Below, in pieces: positions 41,682 to 50,824 of a stretch of DNA of 64,000 nucleotides. Numbering within the stretch: position 1 is the stretch's first letter; every line of letters begins with the position of its first letter. The notes under the pieces are model-generated. The model worked only from the letters and a program-made list of their open reading frames with translations, was not told where the DNA came from and did no database searches. The DNA is from Arcticibacterium luteifluviistationis (GTDB taxonomy: Bacteria; Bacteroidota; Bacteroidia; Cytophagales; Spirosomataceae), in the NCBI RefSeq assembly GCF_003258705.1, contig NZ_CP029480.1, positions 3,162,001 to 3,226,000 of the forward strand, in the 5' to 3' direction. A program made the position numbers and the translations under genes.

Positions 41682-42746
41682 TCAAATCACTTGAAAACCG
41701 TCTGCGTAGGGGTCGTCGTCTTTGTTAATTGATATTAGATTTTCTCCGTACACTTTTGCCCAACCTTCTATAGAGGGTATGATGGCGTCATAATCTCCTA
41801 ACTTCGTCCTCCCCTCTATTCTCCCTTCGAATTTACTGCCTATTATACTTTCATGAACAAACACCTCGCCCTCTTTCAATCTTCCTTGTGCAGCCCATTG
41901 AGCCATTCTGGCTGAAGTTCCTGTACCGCAGGGAGACCTATCAATGGCTTTATCACCATAAAAGACTGCGTTTCTTGCCGTGGATTTTGGGTCAATAGTT
42001 TCTCCCGTCCACATGATATGGCTTAATCCGTTAATGCTGCTATCTTCTGGGTGTGTGAAATCATGCGACAGCCTAAGCAATGCTCTTAATTCCCTCGCCC
42101 AACTGATTAATTGTTCTGCTTTATAATGTTCTAAGCCATTAAAGTTTTCTTGCGGGTCTACTATCCCATAATAGTTGCCTCCATAGGCTACATCTAGCTT
42201 TAGCTTGCCTAAAGGCGGAAAATCTACTTCTATATTTTCCTTTGCCAAATAGGAAGATACATTTGTCAATCGAACACTTTTTACCTTTCCATCAGCATCT
42301 TCCGTATAAGAAATCTCCACCAAACCAGCAGGAGCTTCCATTCTTACTTTACCCTTAACCTTTGGTTTGATAAGCCCGTATTCTAGCCCCATTGTAATAG
42401 TGCCTATGGTACCATGACCGCACATCGGTAAACAACCCGACGTTTCTATAAAAAGTACCGCCACATCATTTTCAGGCTTATGAGGCGGATAAAGAATACT
42501 TCCCGACATCATATCATGGCCACGTGGCTCATACATCAGTCCTTTCCGTATCCAATCATATTTCTTAAGGAAATCTTGTCTTTTTTCAGACATGTTATTT
42601 CCTTCTAATGCTGGACCACCATGTGCTACCAAACGAACTGGATTACCACATGTATGAGCATCAATGCAGTAAAAGAGGTTTCCTTCTAATCTCCTTTTGA
42701 CAAAGAAACTTTCAGAAACCTCTAATGCTAATGGGTGTGTTGCCAT
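41682..42746 (-). CDS. 4-hydroxyproline 2-epimerase (proline racemase family)
   Basis: Converts trans-4-hydroxy-L-proline to cis-4-hydroxy-D-proline, the first step of hydroxyproline breakdown. The 354-residue protein has both catalytic cysteines, Cys109 in LPMCGHGTIG and Cys273 in DRSPCGTGTSA, so it is an epimerase/racemase and not the Thr-containing 3-hydroxyproline dehydratase. DAHTCGNPVRLV near residue 29 is typical of the 4-hydroxyproline branch. It begins 3 bp from the stop of the DapA-like gene, in one operon. Confidence 0.92.
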   Translation of the reverse strand: MATHPLALEVSESFFVKRRLEGNLFYCIDAHTCGNPVRLVAHGGPALEGNNMSEKRQDFLKKYDWIRKGLMYEPRGHDMMSGSILYPPHKPENDVAVLFIETSGCLPMCGHGTIGTITMGLEYGLIKPKVKGKVRMEAPAGLVEISYTEDADGKVKSVRLTNVSSYLAKENIEVDFPPLGKLKLDVAYGGNYYGIVDPQENFNGLEHYKAEQLISWARELRALLRLSHDFTHPEDSSINGLSHIMWTGETIDPKSTARNAVFYGDKAIDRSPCGTGTSARMAQWAAQGRLKEGEVFVHESIIGSKFEGRIEGRTKLGDYDAIIPSIEGWAKVYGENLISINKDDDPYADGFQVI

Positions 42747-42748
42747 TC

Positions 42749-43654
42749 TTAAAGTTGAGGTAAAACAGGTCTGTTAGCCAACGATTTTTCAATAATCGCC
42801 ATTACTTCTGCTCTTTCCTCCCCTACTAAAGGAAGTCTAGGCTCTCTAACCCATTCCGTTCCCATGTTTACGGCAGCTTCTGCAAGTTTAATTTTTTGCA
42901 CAAACTTGTTTCCAATATCTAATGCCAACAGAGGGAAAAACCATCTATAAATTTCTCTTGCCTCTTCTATTCTTCCCTGTTTTACCAATTCGTAAATCAC
43001 TACGGTCTCTCTAGGAAAAGCATCTACCAAGCCAGCTACCCAGCCATCAGCACCCATAATAAGGCTTTCCATTGCTAAATTATCAACCCCAGAAAGTATC
43101 TTAAACCTGTCGCCTAATTCGTTGATAATCTCCGTCAAATAACGAATATCACCCGTGCTCTCCTTCATGGCTTCAAAATGTGCATTTTGGGCCAAATCTT
43201 TAAACATATCAATGCTTATGAAGTTTCCGTAAGCTATTGGGTTATTATAAGCCATCACTGGCAAATCTGTAGCATCTGCTACTGTATGAAGGTAATGAAG
43301 TGTTTCTCTATCATCTGCTTTATATCGCATAGATGGTAATAACATAAAACCTTCTACACCTGACTTTTCACAATCTTGTGCAAAAGCAACAGATTCTGAA
43401 GTGATGCATTCTGCAATACACATTATCAAAGGCATTTTACCGTCTATGGCTTCCTTAGAAGCCTCTACCAATGTCATTTTCTCAGCGGTAGTAAGTGTTC
43501 CATTTTCTCCTAAAGAACCACAAATAATGATTCCATGAACACCAGCTTCCATTTGCTTTTCAATATTAGTTTTGAAAAGTCCTAAATCTAAACTTTGGTC
43601 TTCATTAAAATTTGTGGTTACAGCGGGGTATACACCGTTCCAATTTGGCTTCAT
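42749..43654 (-). CDS. DapA-family lyase, probably 1-pyrroline-4-hydroxy-2-carboxylate deaminase
   Basis: A 301-residue TIM-barrel aldolase of the dihydrodipicolinate synthase family. Schiff-base Lys164 lies in FEAMKESTGDI, the Tyr136 of the triad in VMAYNNPIAYG, and the pyruvate-type loop is GSLGENGTLT. In place of dapA chemistry, family members beside hydroxyproline epimerase deaminate 1-pyrroline-4-hydroxy-2-carboxylate to alpha-ketoglutarate semialdehyde. Context (epimerase and FAD dehydrogenase downstream) favours this. It is the first gene of the operon; the expected semialdehyde dehydrogenase gene is not in the window. Confidence 0.88.
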   Translation of the reverse strand: MKPNWNGVYPAVTTNFNEDQSLDLGLFKTNIEKQMEAGVHGIIICGSLGENGTLTTAEKMTLVEASKEAIDGKMPLIMCIAECITSESVAFAQDCEKSGVEGFMLLPSMRYKADDRETLHYLHTVADATDLPVMAYNNPIAYGNFISIDMFKDLAQNAHFEAMKESTGDIRYLTEIINELGDRFKILSGVDNLAMESLIMGADGWVAGLVDAFPRETVVIYELVKQGRIEEAREIYRWFFPLLALDIGNKFVQKIKLAEAAVNMGTEWVREPRLPLVGEERAEVMAIIEKSLANRPVLPQL

Positions 43655-43744
43655 AATATTTGCTTTTAAAGTTGAACATTTGAGTTACCAAAATAGAACT
43701 ATTTATTACAATTAATTGTCATTTAATCACTGATAATTTAGAAA

Positions 43745-44110
43745 ATGACCGAGAAAAACACACTAATTTTAGGTGCTAGCACTAACCCCACTAGATACTC
43801 TTATTTGGCTGCCAATAGGTTAGCCCGGCATAAACACCCCATAACTTTAGTAGGTATCAAAAAAGGCGAAGTTGCAGGAGAAGTAATACAAAACAGCATA
43901 GATGGCATAGAAAACATCCATACCGTGACTATGTATTTAGGGGAAAGAAATCAACTTGAATACGAAGACTTCCTTTTAGCCTTAAATCCTAAGCGAGTAA
44001 TCTTTAATCCTGGAGCAGAAAATCCATCGTTGATGAAGCGTTTAGAAGAACAAGGTGTAGAAACTTTAGAAGCTTGTACGCTGGTAATGCTTTCTACTGG
44101 GCAGTTTTAA
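43745..44110 (+). CDS. CoA-binding (YccU-like) protein
   Basis: A 121-residue Rossmann-fold protein of the CoA_binding family: TLILGASTNPTRYSYLAANRL, PITLVGIKKGEVAGE, IHTVTMYLG and RVIFNPGAENPSLMKRLEEQG, with the late Cys in EACTLVML. It is related to the CoA-binding domain of succinyl-CoA synthetase alpha; function unknown. Its stop overlaps the stop of the convergent oxidoreductase by 4 bp. Confidence 0.88.
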   Translation: MTEKNTLILGASTNPTRYSYLAANRLARHKHPITLVGIKKGEVAGEVIQNSIDGIENIHTVTMYLGERNQLEYEDFLLALNPKRVIFNPGAENPSLMKRLEEQGVETLEACTLVMLSTGQF

Positions 44111-45066
44111 ACTTTAATAGCCACATTACCTGTCTTCTCTCCAGAAAAAACATAAGTAAAAGCTTCACCTACTTTCTCTAAAGGATAAATCCTGTCAATT
44201 ACTGGTTTCAGGTCGCCTGATTCCATCAATTTCTTAACAAGAAGTACATTCTCCTTAATATTTAAGGGTAACGGAAACTTAACTTTCTTTCCCTTTGAAA
44301 ACTTTCCGATTATAGGTAATAATAAATTCTGAGACCAAGGCCCTAATTCGGAGGACATATAAACACCCTTCCGTTTTAAAAGTGGCTTACATTTAAAGAA
44401 AGTGCTTTTGCCTACGGCATCAAAAATGAAATCAAACTGGATATCTAATTTGGTAAAATCTTCTGTTTCATAATTAATCACGATATCTGCTCCTAAAGAC
44501 TTAAGTAGCTTCAAGTTTTTAGTATTTCCTACAGCAGTAACCTCCGCTCCAAAATATTTAGCCAACTGCAAAGTAGCCGAACCTATTCCGCCTGTAGCAC
44601 CATTAACCAGTACTTTATCTCCAGGTTTCAAATCCACTTTGTTTAAAAAATTAAGCCCATAATGAGCTCCTTCGGTACAGGCTGCCGCTTCTTCAAAAGA
44701 GAGCTGACTTGGTTTGATAGCAAAAGCTTCCTTTTCAGAAAGCACCAAATACTCCGCATGAGCTCTTAATCCATTGGTATTTAATCCAAAAACTTCATCC
44801 CCTTTTTTAAAACTTCTTACCTCTGCACCTACCTCCTCTATAACTCCAGAAAATTCTGTACCTAAGGTTATGTCTCTTGGCTTAAAAAGCCCCGTCATAA
44901 ATCTCATAAAAAAAGGTTTTCCATAGAAAATTGCACAGTCTGTTCTATTGACAGAAGCTGCCTTTACTTTTATTAAAACCTCGTTTCCCTTAGGACTTGG
45001 CTTAGGAACCTCCTCTAATTTAAGATGTTCTGGGGAACCGTATTCTAACCACTTTATAGCTTTCAT
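44107..45066 (-). CDS. Zinc-independent MDR alcohol dehydrogenase/quinone oxidoreductase
   Basis: A 319-residue medium-chain dehydrogenase/reductase. It begins KAIKWLEYGSPEHLKLEEVP, has the GroES-like fold (KVKAASVNRTDC, GTEFSGVIEEVG), and the NADP-binding GATGGIGSATLQLAKYFGAEV. The structural zinc cysteines are absent, which places it with quinone-oxidoreductase-like enzymes. The substrate is unknown. The gene is monocistronic and convergent with the CoA-binding gene. Confidence 0.9.
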   Translation of the reverse strand: MKAIKWLEYGSPEHLKLEEVPKPSPKGNEVLIKVKAASVNRTDCAIFYGKPFFMRFMTGLFKPRDITLGTEFSGVIEEVGAEVRSFKKGDEVFGLNTNGLRAHAEYLVLSEKEAFAIKPSQLSFEEAAACTEGAHYGLNFLNKVDLKPGDKVLVNGATGGIGSATLQLAKYFGAEVTAVGNTKNLKLLKSLGADIVINYETEDFTKLDIQFDFIFDAVGKSTFFKCKPLLKRKGVYMSSELGPWSQNLLLPIIGKFSKGKKVKFPLPLNIKENVLLVKKLMESGDLKPVIDRIYPLEKVGEAFTYVFSGEKTGNVAIKV

Positions 45067-45210
45067 ATTTAAAGCTACATCTTCTCAGCAAAACCTGCAT
45101 TGGCTAAATTATCAATGGTTAAAAAGACTTTTGAATGGTTTATTCGAGAAACAGCAAGCATTTAATTGGAGTCATATAGCCGTACACTAAGCATTCCCGC
45201 TGCTTTTAGC

Positions 45211-45218
45211 TAATTTTG
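45211..45218 (+). promoter_or_regulatory. -7 box of mutS2
   Basis: TAATTTTG matches TAnnTTTG, 21 bp before ATG 45240. An alternative TTG start at 45216 falls in this box. No clear -33 element is visible. Confidence 0.5.
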
Positions 45219-45239
45219 CGGCAGAACCAATTAGTGTAC

Positions 45240-47648
45240 ATGCTTTACCCGAAAAATTTAGAACATAAACTCGGTTTTGATACCATCAAAGAACTAACCT
45301 CCGAACGCTGTGTAAGTGACTTAGGAAGGTCTTTTATAGATAAAATCCGATTTTCGGATAATTACTCTTTGGTAAAAAAACTAATTGGTCAAACGGCCGA
45401 ATTTAAGCTTATCATGCAACTGCATTCCGCTTTTCCTGAGCAGAACTACATTGATGTTACAGCTTCACTTCTTAGTGCCCAAACACCCGGTTCCTACCTT
45501 TCTGAAGAGCTATTTTTTGACCTCAAGCTCTCTTTAAATACCATCCTTCAAATTCAACAGTTTTTTGAAGAAAAAGAACTTCAGTTTCCGCTTTTGGTGG
45601 ACATGGTCAAACAAGCTATTTCCGAAGATTTAGATTTGGTGGATATCATTGGCAACATTGACGGCATTATTGACGAGCGTGGTATTGTGCGTGATAACGC
45701 ATCAAAAGAGCTATTTCAGATAAGAAAGAAAATACTTTCAGAGCAAAGTTCAGTTAGAAGAACGCTGGAACGTATCTACAAAATGGCCAAAAACTCTGGC
45801 TGGATTGGAGAAGACATGTCTTTGACCGTGAGGAATGGTAGACTTGTAATACCTCTATTATCAGAGCACAAAAGAAAAATGAAGGGCTTTGTTCATGATG
45901 AATCTGCCACCGGGAAAATGGCTTTTGTGGAACCATCGGAAGTATTAGAAGCCAATAATGAGATTCGTGATTTAGAAATTAAAGAGCGAAGAGAAATTAT
46001 TAAAATCCTAAGAGATTTAACAGCAGATATTCGTCCTCATATTTTAGAACTTAAACGAGCCTATTTCTTATTAGGCTTGACTGACTTTATTAGAGCTAAA
46101 GCCAAATTGGCTGTAGATTTAGACGCTACGGCACCATTACTGGTCAATGAAAGACTTATGGAATGGACTTTTGCAAAGCATCCGATACTTTATTTGGCTC
46201 ACGAAAAATTGGGCAAAGCTACCATCCCCCTGACCGTGGAGCTTAACGATGAAAACAGAATACTGATAGTTTCTGGCCCTAATGCTGGAGGTAAATCTGT
46301 TATGCTGAAAACTATTGGCCTTATACAGTATATGGCTCAATGCGGCTATTTGGTACCCGTTTCGCCTGATTCTAAAATTGGTATTTTTAGAAATTTGTTT
46401 ATTGACATTGGCGATGAACAAAGCATTGAAAACGATTTGAGTACATACAGTTCTCATTTGACCAACATGAATTTCTTTTTGAGCCATGCGAACAAAAACA
46501 CGCTCTTTTTGATTGACGAATTTGGCACAGGAACAGAACCAAATTTAGGTGGGGCTATTGCAGAGTCACTCTTAGAAGACTTTGTAAAATCAAAAGCCAA
46601 AGGTGTTATCAATACGCATTATACTAACCTGAAAATCTTTGCTGACAAAAACCGTGGTTTACAAAACGGAGCCATGAAGTTTGACGGTGAGCAGCTAGAG
46701 CCCATGTATATTTTAGAAATGGGCAAGCCTGGTAGCTCTTTTGCACTGGAAGTAGCCAGTAAAATAGGACTGCCAAGTTATATCACTAAAAGAGCCAAGA
46801 AAAAACTAGGAACGCAGCAGGTGGATTTTGAAAAAATGCTGAAAGAACTAGAAATAGAAAAAAAGGTATTTGCTGAAAAGAATCAGGAATTCTTAGAACA
46901 AAATACACTCTTAAAACAAAAGATGGAGCAATACACTGGACTAAAAGACTTTTTAGACGGTGAGCAAAAAAGAATTATAAACGACGCTAAATCTGAAGCA
47001 AAAAGACTTTTAAAAGACAGCAACAGAGCTATAGAAACGGCTATTAGAGACATTAAAGAAAGCAAAGCTGATAAGGAAAAGACCAAGGTTATTCGTAAAA
47101 AACTGGAGGTACTGAAGGAAGAAACCCTAGAAGAGGAAGAAGCTGTTATAGAACCAAAAGATGAATGGCAAAATGAGCAAGGTAAAATAGAGATAGGCTC
47201 TTTTGTAAAAGTAAAAGGTCAAGAAACCATAGGTGAGGTTATAGCAATTAGAGGCAAAGATTTTGAAGTGGCCATAGGGCAATTAAAAACCAATATCAAG
47301 GCCAATAGACTAGAAAAAGTAAGTAAGAAAACATTCAAAACAGCCACCAAAGAAAAGCCAAGGGCCAAAGTAACGGGAGTGGACATGAGTGAGAAAATGG
47401 CCAATTTCAGCTTTAACCTTGACATTAGAGGTAAAAGAATGGAAGAAGCTATGCTAGAACTTGATAATCTTATGGACGACGCCATTATGCTAGGATATAA
47501 TGAGCTTAGAATAGTACATGGAAAAGGTGACGGTATTTTAAGGAATTTGGTAAGAAACCACCTCAAGGAATACAAACAAGTGAAGGGCTTTAAAGACGAA
47601 CACGCTGACCGAGGTGGGCATGGGGTTTCATTGGTAAGTTTAGTTTAA
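45240..47648 (+). CDS. mutS2: MutS2 (ATPase with Smr endonuclease domain)
   Basis: From ATG 45240 the protein has 802 residues. It contains the MutS-like lever/clamp region, the ABC ATPase with Walker A GPNAGGKSVMLKTI and Walker B LFLIDEFGTGTEP, a long coiled coil (about residues 530-640), and a C-terminal Smr domain (LDIRGKRMEEAMLELDNL, RIVHGKGDGILRNLV). MutS2 suppresses recombination and, in some bacteria, rescues collided ribosomes by splitting them. The start is set by the -7 box that overlaps the upstream TTG. Confidence 0.95.
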   Translation: MLYPKNLEHKLGFDTIKELTSERCVSDLGRSFIDKIRFSDNYSLVKKLIGQTAEFKLIMQLHSAFPEQNYIDVTASLLSAQTPGSYLSEELFFDLKLSLNTILQIQQFFEEKELQFPLLVDMVKQAISEDLDLVDIIGNIDGIIDERGIVRDNASKELFQIRKKILSEQSSVRRTLERIYKMAKNSGWIGEDMSLTVRNGRLVIPLLSEHKRKMKGFVHDESATGKMAFVEPSEVLEANNEIRDLEIKERREIIKILRDLTADIRPHILELKRAYFLLGLTDFIRAKAKLAVDLDATAPLLVNERLMEWTFAKHPILYLAHEKLGKATIPLTVELNDENRILIVSGPNAGGKSVMLKTIGLIQYMAQCGYLVPVSPDSKIGIFRNLFIDIGDEQSIENDLSTYSSHLTNMNFFLSHANKNTLFLIDEFGTGTEPNLGGAIAESLLEDFVKSKAKGVINTHYTNLKIFADKNRGLQNGAMKFDGEQLEPMYILEMGKPGSSFALEVASKIGLPSYITKRAKKKLGTQQVDFEKMLKELEIEKKVFAEKNQEFLEQNTLLKQKMEQYTGLKDFLDGEQKRIINDAKSEAKRLLKDSNRAIETAIRDIKESKADKEKTKVIRKKLEVLKEETLEEEEAVIEPKDEWQNEQGKIEIGSFVKVKGQETIGEVIAIRGKDFEVAIGQLKTNIKANRLEKVSKKTFKTATKEKPRAKVTGVDMSEKMANFSFNLDIRGKRMEEAMLELDNLMDDAIMLGYNELRIVHGKGDGILRNLVRNHLKEYKQVKGFKDEHADRGGHGVSLVSLV

Positions 47649-47652
47649 GGTT

Positions 47653-48216
47653 ATGAAATCAGACAACAGGCAAGAAATTAAGAAGTTTTGGAGGTGGTTA
47701 GAGAAAAACGACCAACTCATTAGAAAGGTACTAGAAGAAGGCTCCGATGCTAAAATGAAAGAGCTTACCAATTACTTTGATGAAAAAATATTATCCTTTG
47801 GGCATTTCACATGGGAAATAAACGATGGTTTTTCAAAACCATATCAATTAGTTATCTCTCCAAATAGGGAATTTGAACTGCTCCAACTTTCTAAAAAGAT
47901 TATTGCGAATGCTCCCGAAATGGATTTCTGGGAGTTTAGCTACGCCAAAGCAAAGGTAAAGTACATTGAACCCTTTAAGATATACGACGAAAGTTTAGAT
48001 GCTCATTTAATAAATCCGCTCTCTTGGGAATTCAAGAATGAAGGTGATACGTTTTACGTTTACGCCCCAAACTTAGTCGAAATTGACAAAGAAACAGAAC
48101 ATCACGCTATGGACCTTGTGGCCACTGCTGTTCTAGGCGAAGAGTACAGAATATTGAATATTAAGAATTTGGTCAGGGTTGAAAATACAGAAAGCGGTAG
48201 TTTTAGTAGTCTTTAG
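47653..48216 (+). CDS. Hypothetical protein downstream of mutS2
   Basis: A 187-residue soluble protein starting 5 bp after the mutS2 stop, so probably co-transcribed. It begins with a charged helix (EIKKFWRWLEKNDQLIRKVLEE) and has aromatic-rich central strands (FTWEINDGFSKPYQLVISPN, MDFWEFSYAKAKVKY). I do not recognise the family. The stop overlaps the convergent DUF4783 gene by 4 bp. Confidence 0.75.
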   Translation: MKSDNRQEIKKFWRWLEKNDQLIRKVLEEGSDAKMKELTNYFDEKILSFGHFTWEINDGFSKPYQLVISPNREFELLQLSKKIIANAPEMDFWEFSYAKAKVKYIEPFKIYDESLDAHLINPLSWEFKNEGDTFYVYAPNLVEIDKETEHHAMDLVATAVLGEEYRILNIKNLVRVENTESGSFSSL

Positions 48217-48641
48217 TCTTCTCTCATCTGTAAAGTTTTTATACCATAAGTATGGTCAGCATTTTCTTTAATGAGCATATAGATTTTAAACTCCTTATTA
48301 CTGCTCTTATAGTTTGCCACCGAATACCGTAAGGTTTTAGATGTGCTTCCTTGATAAACATAGGTAAACTCTACTGGTGGATTGGTTTTAAAGAAAGAGG
48401 ATAAAATATAACCTGCCCTGTCTTTAGAGATTTTGGCAAATTCTATTTTTTCAGAGTCTATAACTAACTCTAGCTCATCTGCCAATAAGTCTCCAAGTAA
48501 ATCTGCATTTCCACGGCTAAACGAGCTTTCAATTAAACCCGCAATTTCATTTAAAGAGGCTTGCTCTCTATCGTTGTGATTGTTAAACGCAACTGAATTC
48601 GTCAAAAATAGACAAAGCAGTAGACCGTAAATGTATTTCAT
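48213..48641 (-). CDS. DUF4783 exported protein
   Basis: A 142-residue protein with a signal peptide (IYGLLLCLFLTNSVAF) and an NTF2/SnoaL-like fold pattern: NEIAGLIESSFSRGNADLLGDL, ELVIDSEKIEFAKISKDRAG and FTYVYQGSTSKTLRYSVANY. It matches the Bacteroidota family DUF4783, of unknown periplasmic function. Confidence 0.82.
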   Translation of the reverse strand: MKYIYGLLLCLFLTNSVAFNNHNDREQASLNEIAGLIESSFSRGNADLLGDLLADELELVIDSEKIEFAKISKDRAGYILSSFFKTNPPVEFTYVYQGSTSKTLRYSVANYKSSNKEFKIYMLIKENADHTYGIKTLQMRED

Positions 48642-48732
48642 GTGTTTTATGTGAAGTTTGATACTCCTGACAATTTATATATTGATTAAATTTGCATAAA
48701 CTGTGCCAAAAACACCGATATACGTATAGATT

Positions 48733-49248
48733 ATGCTAGATATAAAAGAAGTCCAATTGTTGCTAAACCCTGAACAGACCAAACAAAAGATCAGGAGAAT
48801 GGCCTTTCAAATATTTGAAGCCAACTTTAAAGAAAAAAAACTGGTCATAGCAGGTATTAATGGCCAGGGTTACCATTTGGCGGAGGCTATTGTCAATGAC
48901 CTAAAAGAGATATCTGACAAAGAGATTTTTCTTGCAAAAATCATATTAGACAAGCAGGCTGAAAGCCAACCAGAGATTCAAATTGAATGTGAAATAGATA
49001 CGTTCAAAAAGAAAACCGTCATTTTGGTTGACGATGTACTGAATACTGGAAGAACTTTGGCCTATACTTTTAGACCTTTTATGTCTATTCCTTTAAAGCG
49101 GCTTCAGGTAGCTGTATTGGTAGACCGAGATTATTTGAACTTTCCTGTTAGAGCTGATTATGTAGGCTATAATTTGGCTACCACACTAAATGACCACGTA
49201 AAGGTTATTTTAGATAATAAGAAAGAGTACGGGGTTTATCTGTACTGA
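48733..49248 (+). CDS. Type I phosphoribosyltransferase (PyrR-like)
   Basis: A 171-residue PRTase-fold protein. The PRPP-binding loop is VILVDDVLNTGRTL (residues about 96-109). The N-terminal part (QTKQKIRRMAFQIFEANF, LVIAGINGQGYHLAEAIVNDL) resembles PyrR and related enzymes. Nucleobase specificity cannot be told; uracil PRTase or a regulator is possible. A TAAATTTG box lies at 48687-48694. It begins a three-gene run with two envelope proteins. Confidence 0.82.
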   Translation: MLDIKEVQLLLNPEQTKQKIRRMAFQIFEANFKEKKLVIAGINGQGYHLAEAIVNDLKEISDKEIFLAKIILDKQAESQPEIQIECEIDTFKKKTVILVDDVLNTGRTLAYTFRPFMSIPLKRLQVAVLVDRDYLNFPVRADYVGYNLATTLNDHVKVILDNKKEYGVYLY

Positions 49249-49261
49249 TAAAAAAGCATCA

Positions 49262-49786
49262 ATGATAAAACTACTAAAAGTATTGACGCTACTTTTAACG
49301 CTGCTTTGCTGTCATGGCAAAGCACATTCTCAGGTTATTAAAAACCTTGGACTCACTGTGAATTATAATTATGGTGTTAAGAATGCCGGTATTGGTTTAC
49401 GCTATTACGTAGCACTAACTGAAAAACTTTCCCTAGTTCCGCAGGTAAGATATCAGCCTGCCTTTAACACCATTCATGAGGCATATGCTGGGCTAATGTT
49501 GCATTACTCCATTTATGAAAACAACTCCCTCGGCATTTATGCTTTGGCAGGTGGTGAGGTAAATTATTGGTTTAATTATAGCCCAACAATAAACCCTAAA
49601 GCAAAAGAGATAAATGTCTTACCTGAGCTTGGTGGTGGAATTCAAATTCCTTTTAACAAGTTTATTATTTTCACTGAATTAAAATACAACCCTATTTGGA
49701 ACGAAGCCTTGTCCGAACTGGGTATTAGGCTTACGCCGAATGGAAGGCGAAAAAACAAACAACTGAAGTGCCCTAAATTCTTTTAA
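49262..49786 (+). CDS. Predicted outer-membrane beta-barrel protein
   Basis: A 174-residue exported protein (signal LKVLTLLLTLLCCHGKAHSQ) with repeating amphipathic strands (LGLTVNYNYGVKNAGIGLRY, YVALTEKLSLVPQVRYQPAF, FIIFTELKYNP). No family is recognised; a small eight-stranded barrel is likely. It starts 14 bp after the PRTase gene. Confidence 0.65.
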   Translation: MIKLLKVLTLLLTLLCCHGKAHSQVIKNLGLTVNYNYGVKNAGIGLRYYVALTEKLSLVPQVRYQPAFNTIHEAYAGLMLHYSIYENNSLGIYALAGGEVNYWFNYSPTINPKAKEINVLPELGGGIQIPFNKFIIFTELKYNPIWNEALSELGIRLTPNGRRKNKQLKCPKFF

Positions 49787-49798
49787 AGCTTTACTCTA

Positions 49799-50821
49799 AT
49801 GAAACACAAAATCATTTTCTTCCTTTTTATCATATTTACTTGGGGCTGCTCTGATGACAGACTAAAACCTTTGGAGAAAGAAACGGCTGTAGAAGTTGAG
49901 ATTCCAGAAATTGGTTCAGAAACTAAAGGAGATCCTGAACCTGAGCCAGAAGAAATCGATTTTAAAAATAATACGGAAGCATTCAATCTATTTTTAGCTC
50001 AAGCGGCCAAAATCCCTGTCAATATAGATAACAGCATGCCTTTTGTTAGTGTAAATGGCACGCAGGTTTATGTAGCGGTAGACAAGTTTGTCAAAAAGAA
50101 AGACAATTCTCCAGTTAGTTTCCCCGTGAATATAGAACTGATTGAGCTTTTTAGTCCTGGCGATATTATATTGAATGGAAAGCCCACAGTTTCTAATGGA
50201 AAGCTACTCACCACCGGCGGTGAAATTTTCATAAGAATCACAAAAGATGGTGATGAAGTAATTCTTAAGGATGACCATTACCTTAGAATAAAAATTCCAA
50301 CAAAAAGCCCTGACAATAAGATGAGGCTATTTACCGGCGAAGAAGATGTGGAGGGAAACTTAAACTGGGAAGAAGAGCCTGAATGGGTTTACATAGCATG
50401 TATAGAAGCTCCTGATAGAAATTGTAAAGAAAAGGAAATAGCACAGAAGACATTAACGGTAAACGGTGACAACTATGAACTCTTCACTGGAGACTTAGGA
50501 TGGATTAACTGTGACCGTTTTCTTAACGATGAAGGCTCTCTAACTACCATTAGTTTTGAATCTAAAGACACACCAATAAATGCTATCCTTTTATACTTGT
50601 ATTTTCCTGATATAAATTCAATTATAGCGGTAAACAATGGGGTCTCTTTACAAGTGCCTATAGGCCAAAACTACACCTATGTAGCTTATGCGGTATCAAG
50701 TAAAGACCTAGTATATGCGGCATGGAAAGAAGGTTTAGTAGTAGCCGAAAACCAAAAAATCGAGTTAAACTTGGAGGAAACTGACCCCGAAGCCTTACTC
50801 GATTTTTTAGATCATTTATAA
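49799..50821 (+). CDS. Lipoprotein of unknown function
   Basis: A 340-residue lipoprotein with signal IIFFLFIIFTWGC and a flexible Pro/Glu-rich linker (GDPEPEPEEIDF). The mature domain has beta-rich pieces (FVSVNGTQVYVAVDKFVKKK, GGEIFIRITKDG, YLYFPDINSIIAVNNGV). Four cysteines after the lipobox (ACIEAPDRNC, INCDR) may form disulphides. Start is 13 bp after the barrel gene, so one operon is likely. No function is known. Confidence 0.75.
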   Translation: MKHKIIFFLFIIFTWGCSDDRLKPLEKETAVEVEIPEIGSETKGDPEPEPEEIDFKNNTEAFNLFLAQAAKIPVNIDNSMPFVSVNGTQVYVAVDKFVKKKDNSPVSFPVNIELIELFSPGDIILNGKPTVSNGKLLTTGGEIFIRITKDGDEVILKDDHYLRIKIPTKSPDNKMRLFTGEEDVEGNLNWEEEPEWVYIACIEAPDRNCKEKEIAQKTLTVNGDNYELFTGDLGWINCDRFLNDEGSLTTISFESKDTPINAILLYLYFPDINSIIAVNNGVSLQVPIGQNYTYVAYAVSSKDLVYAAWKEGLVVAENQKIELNLEETDPEALLDFLDHL

Positions 50822-50824
50822 TTC

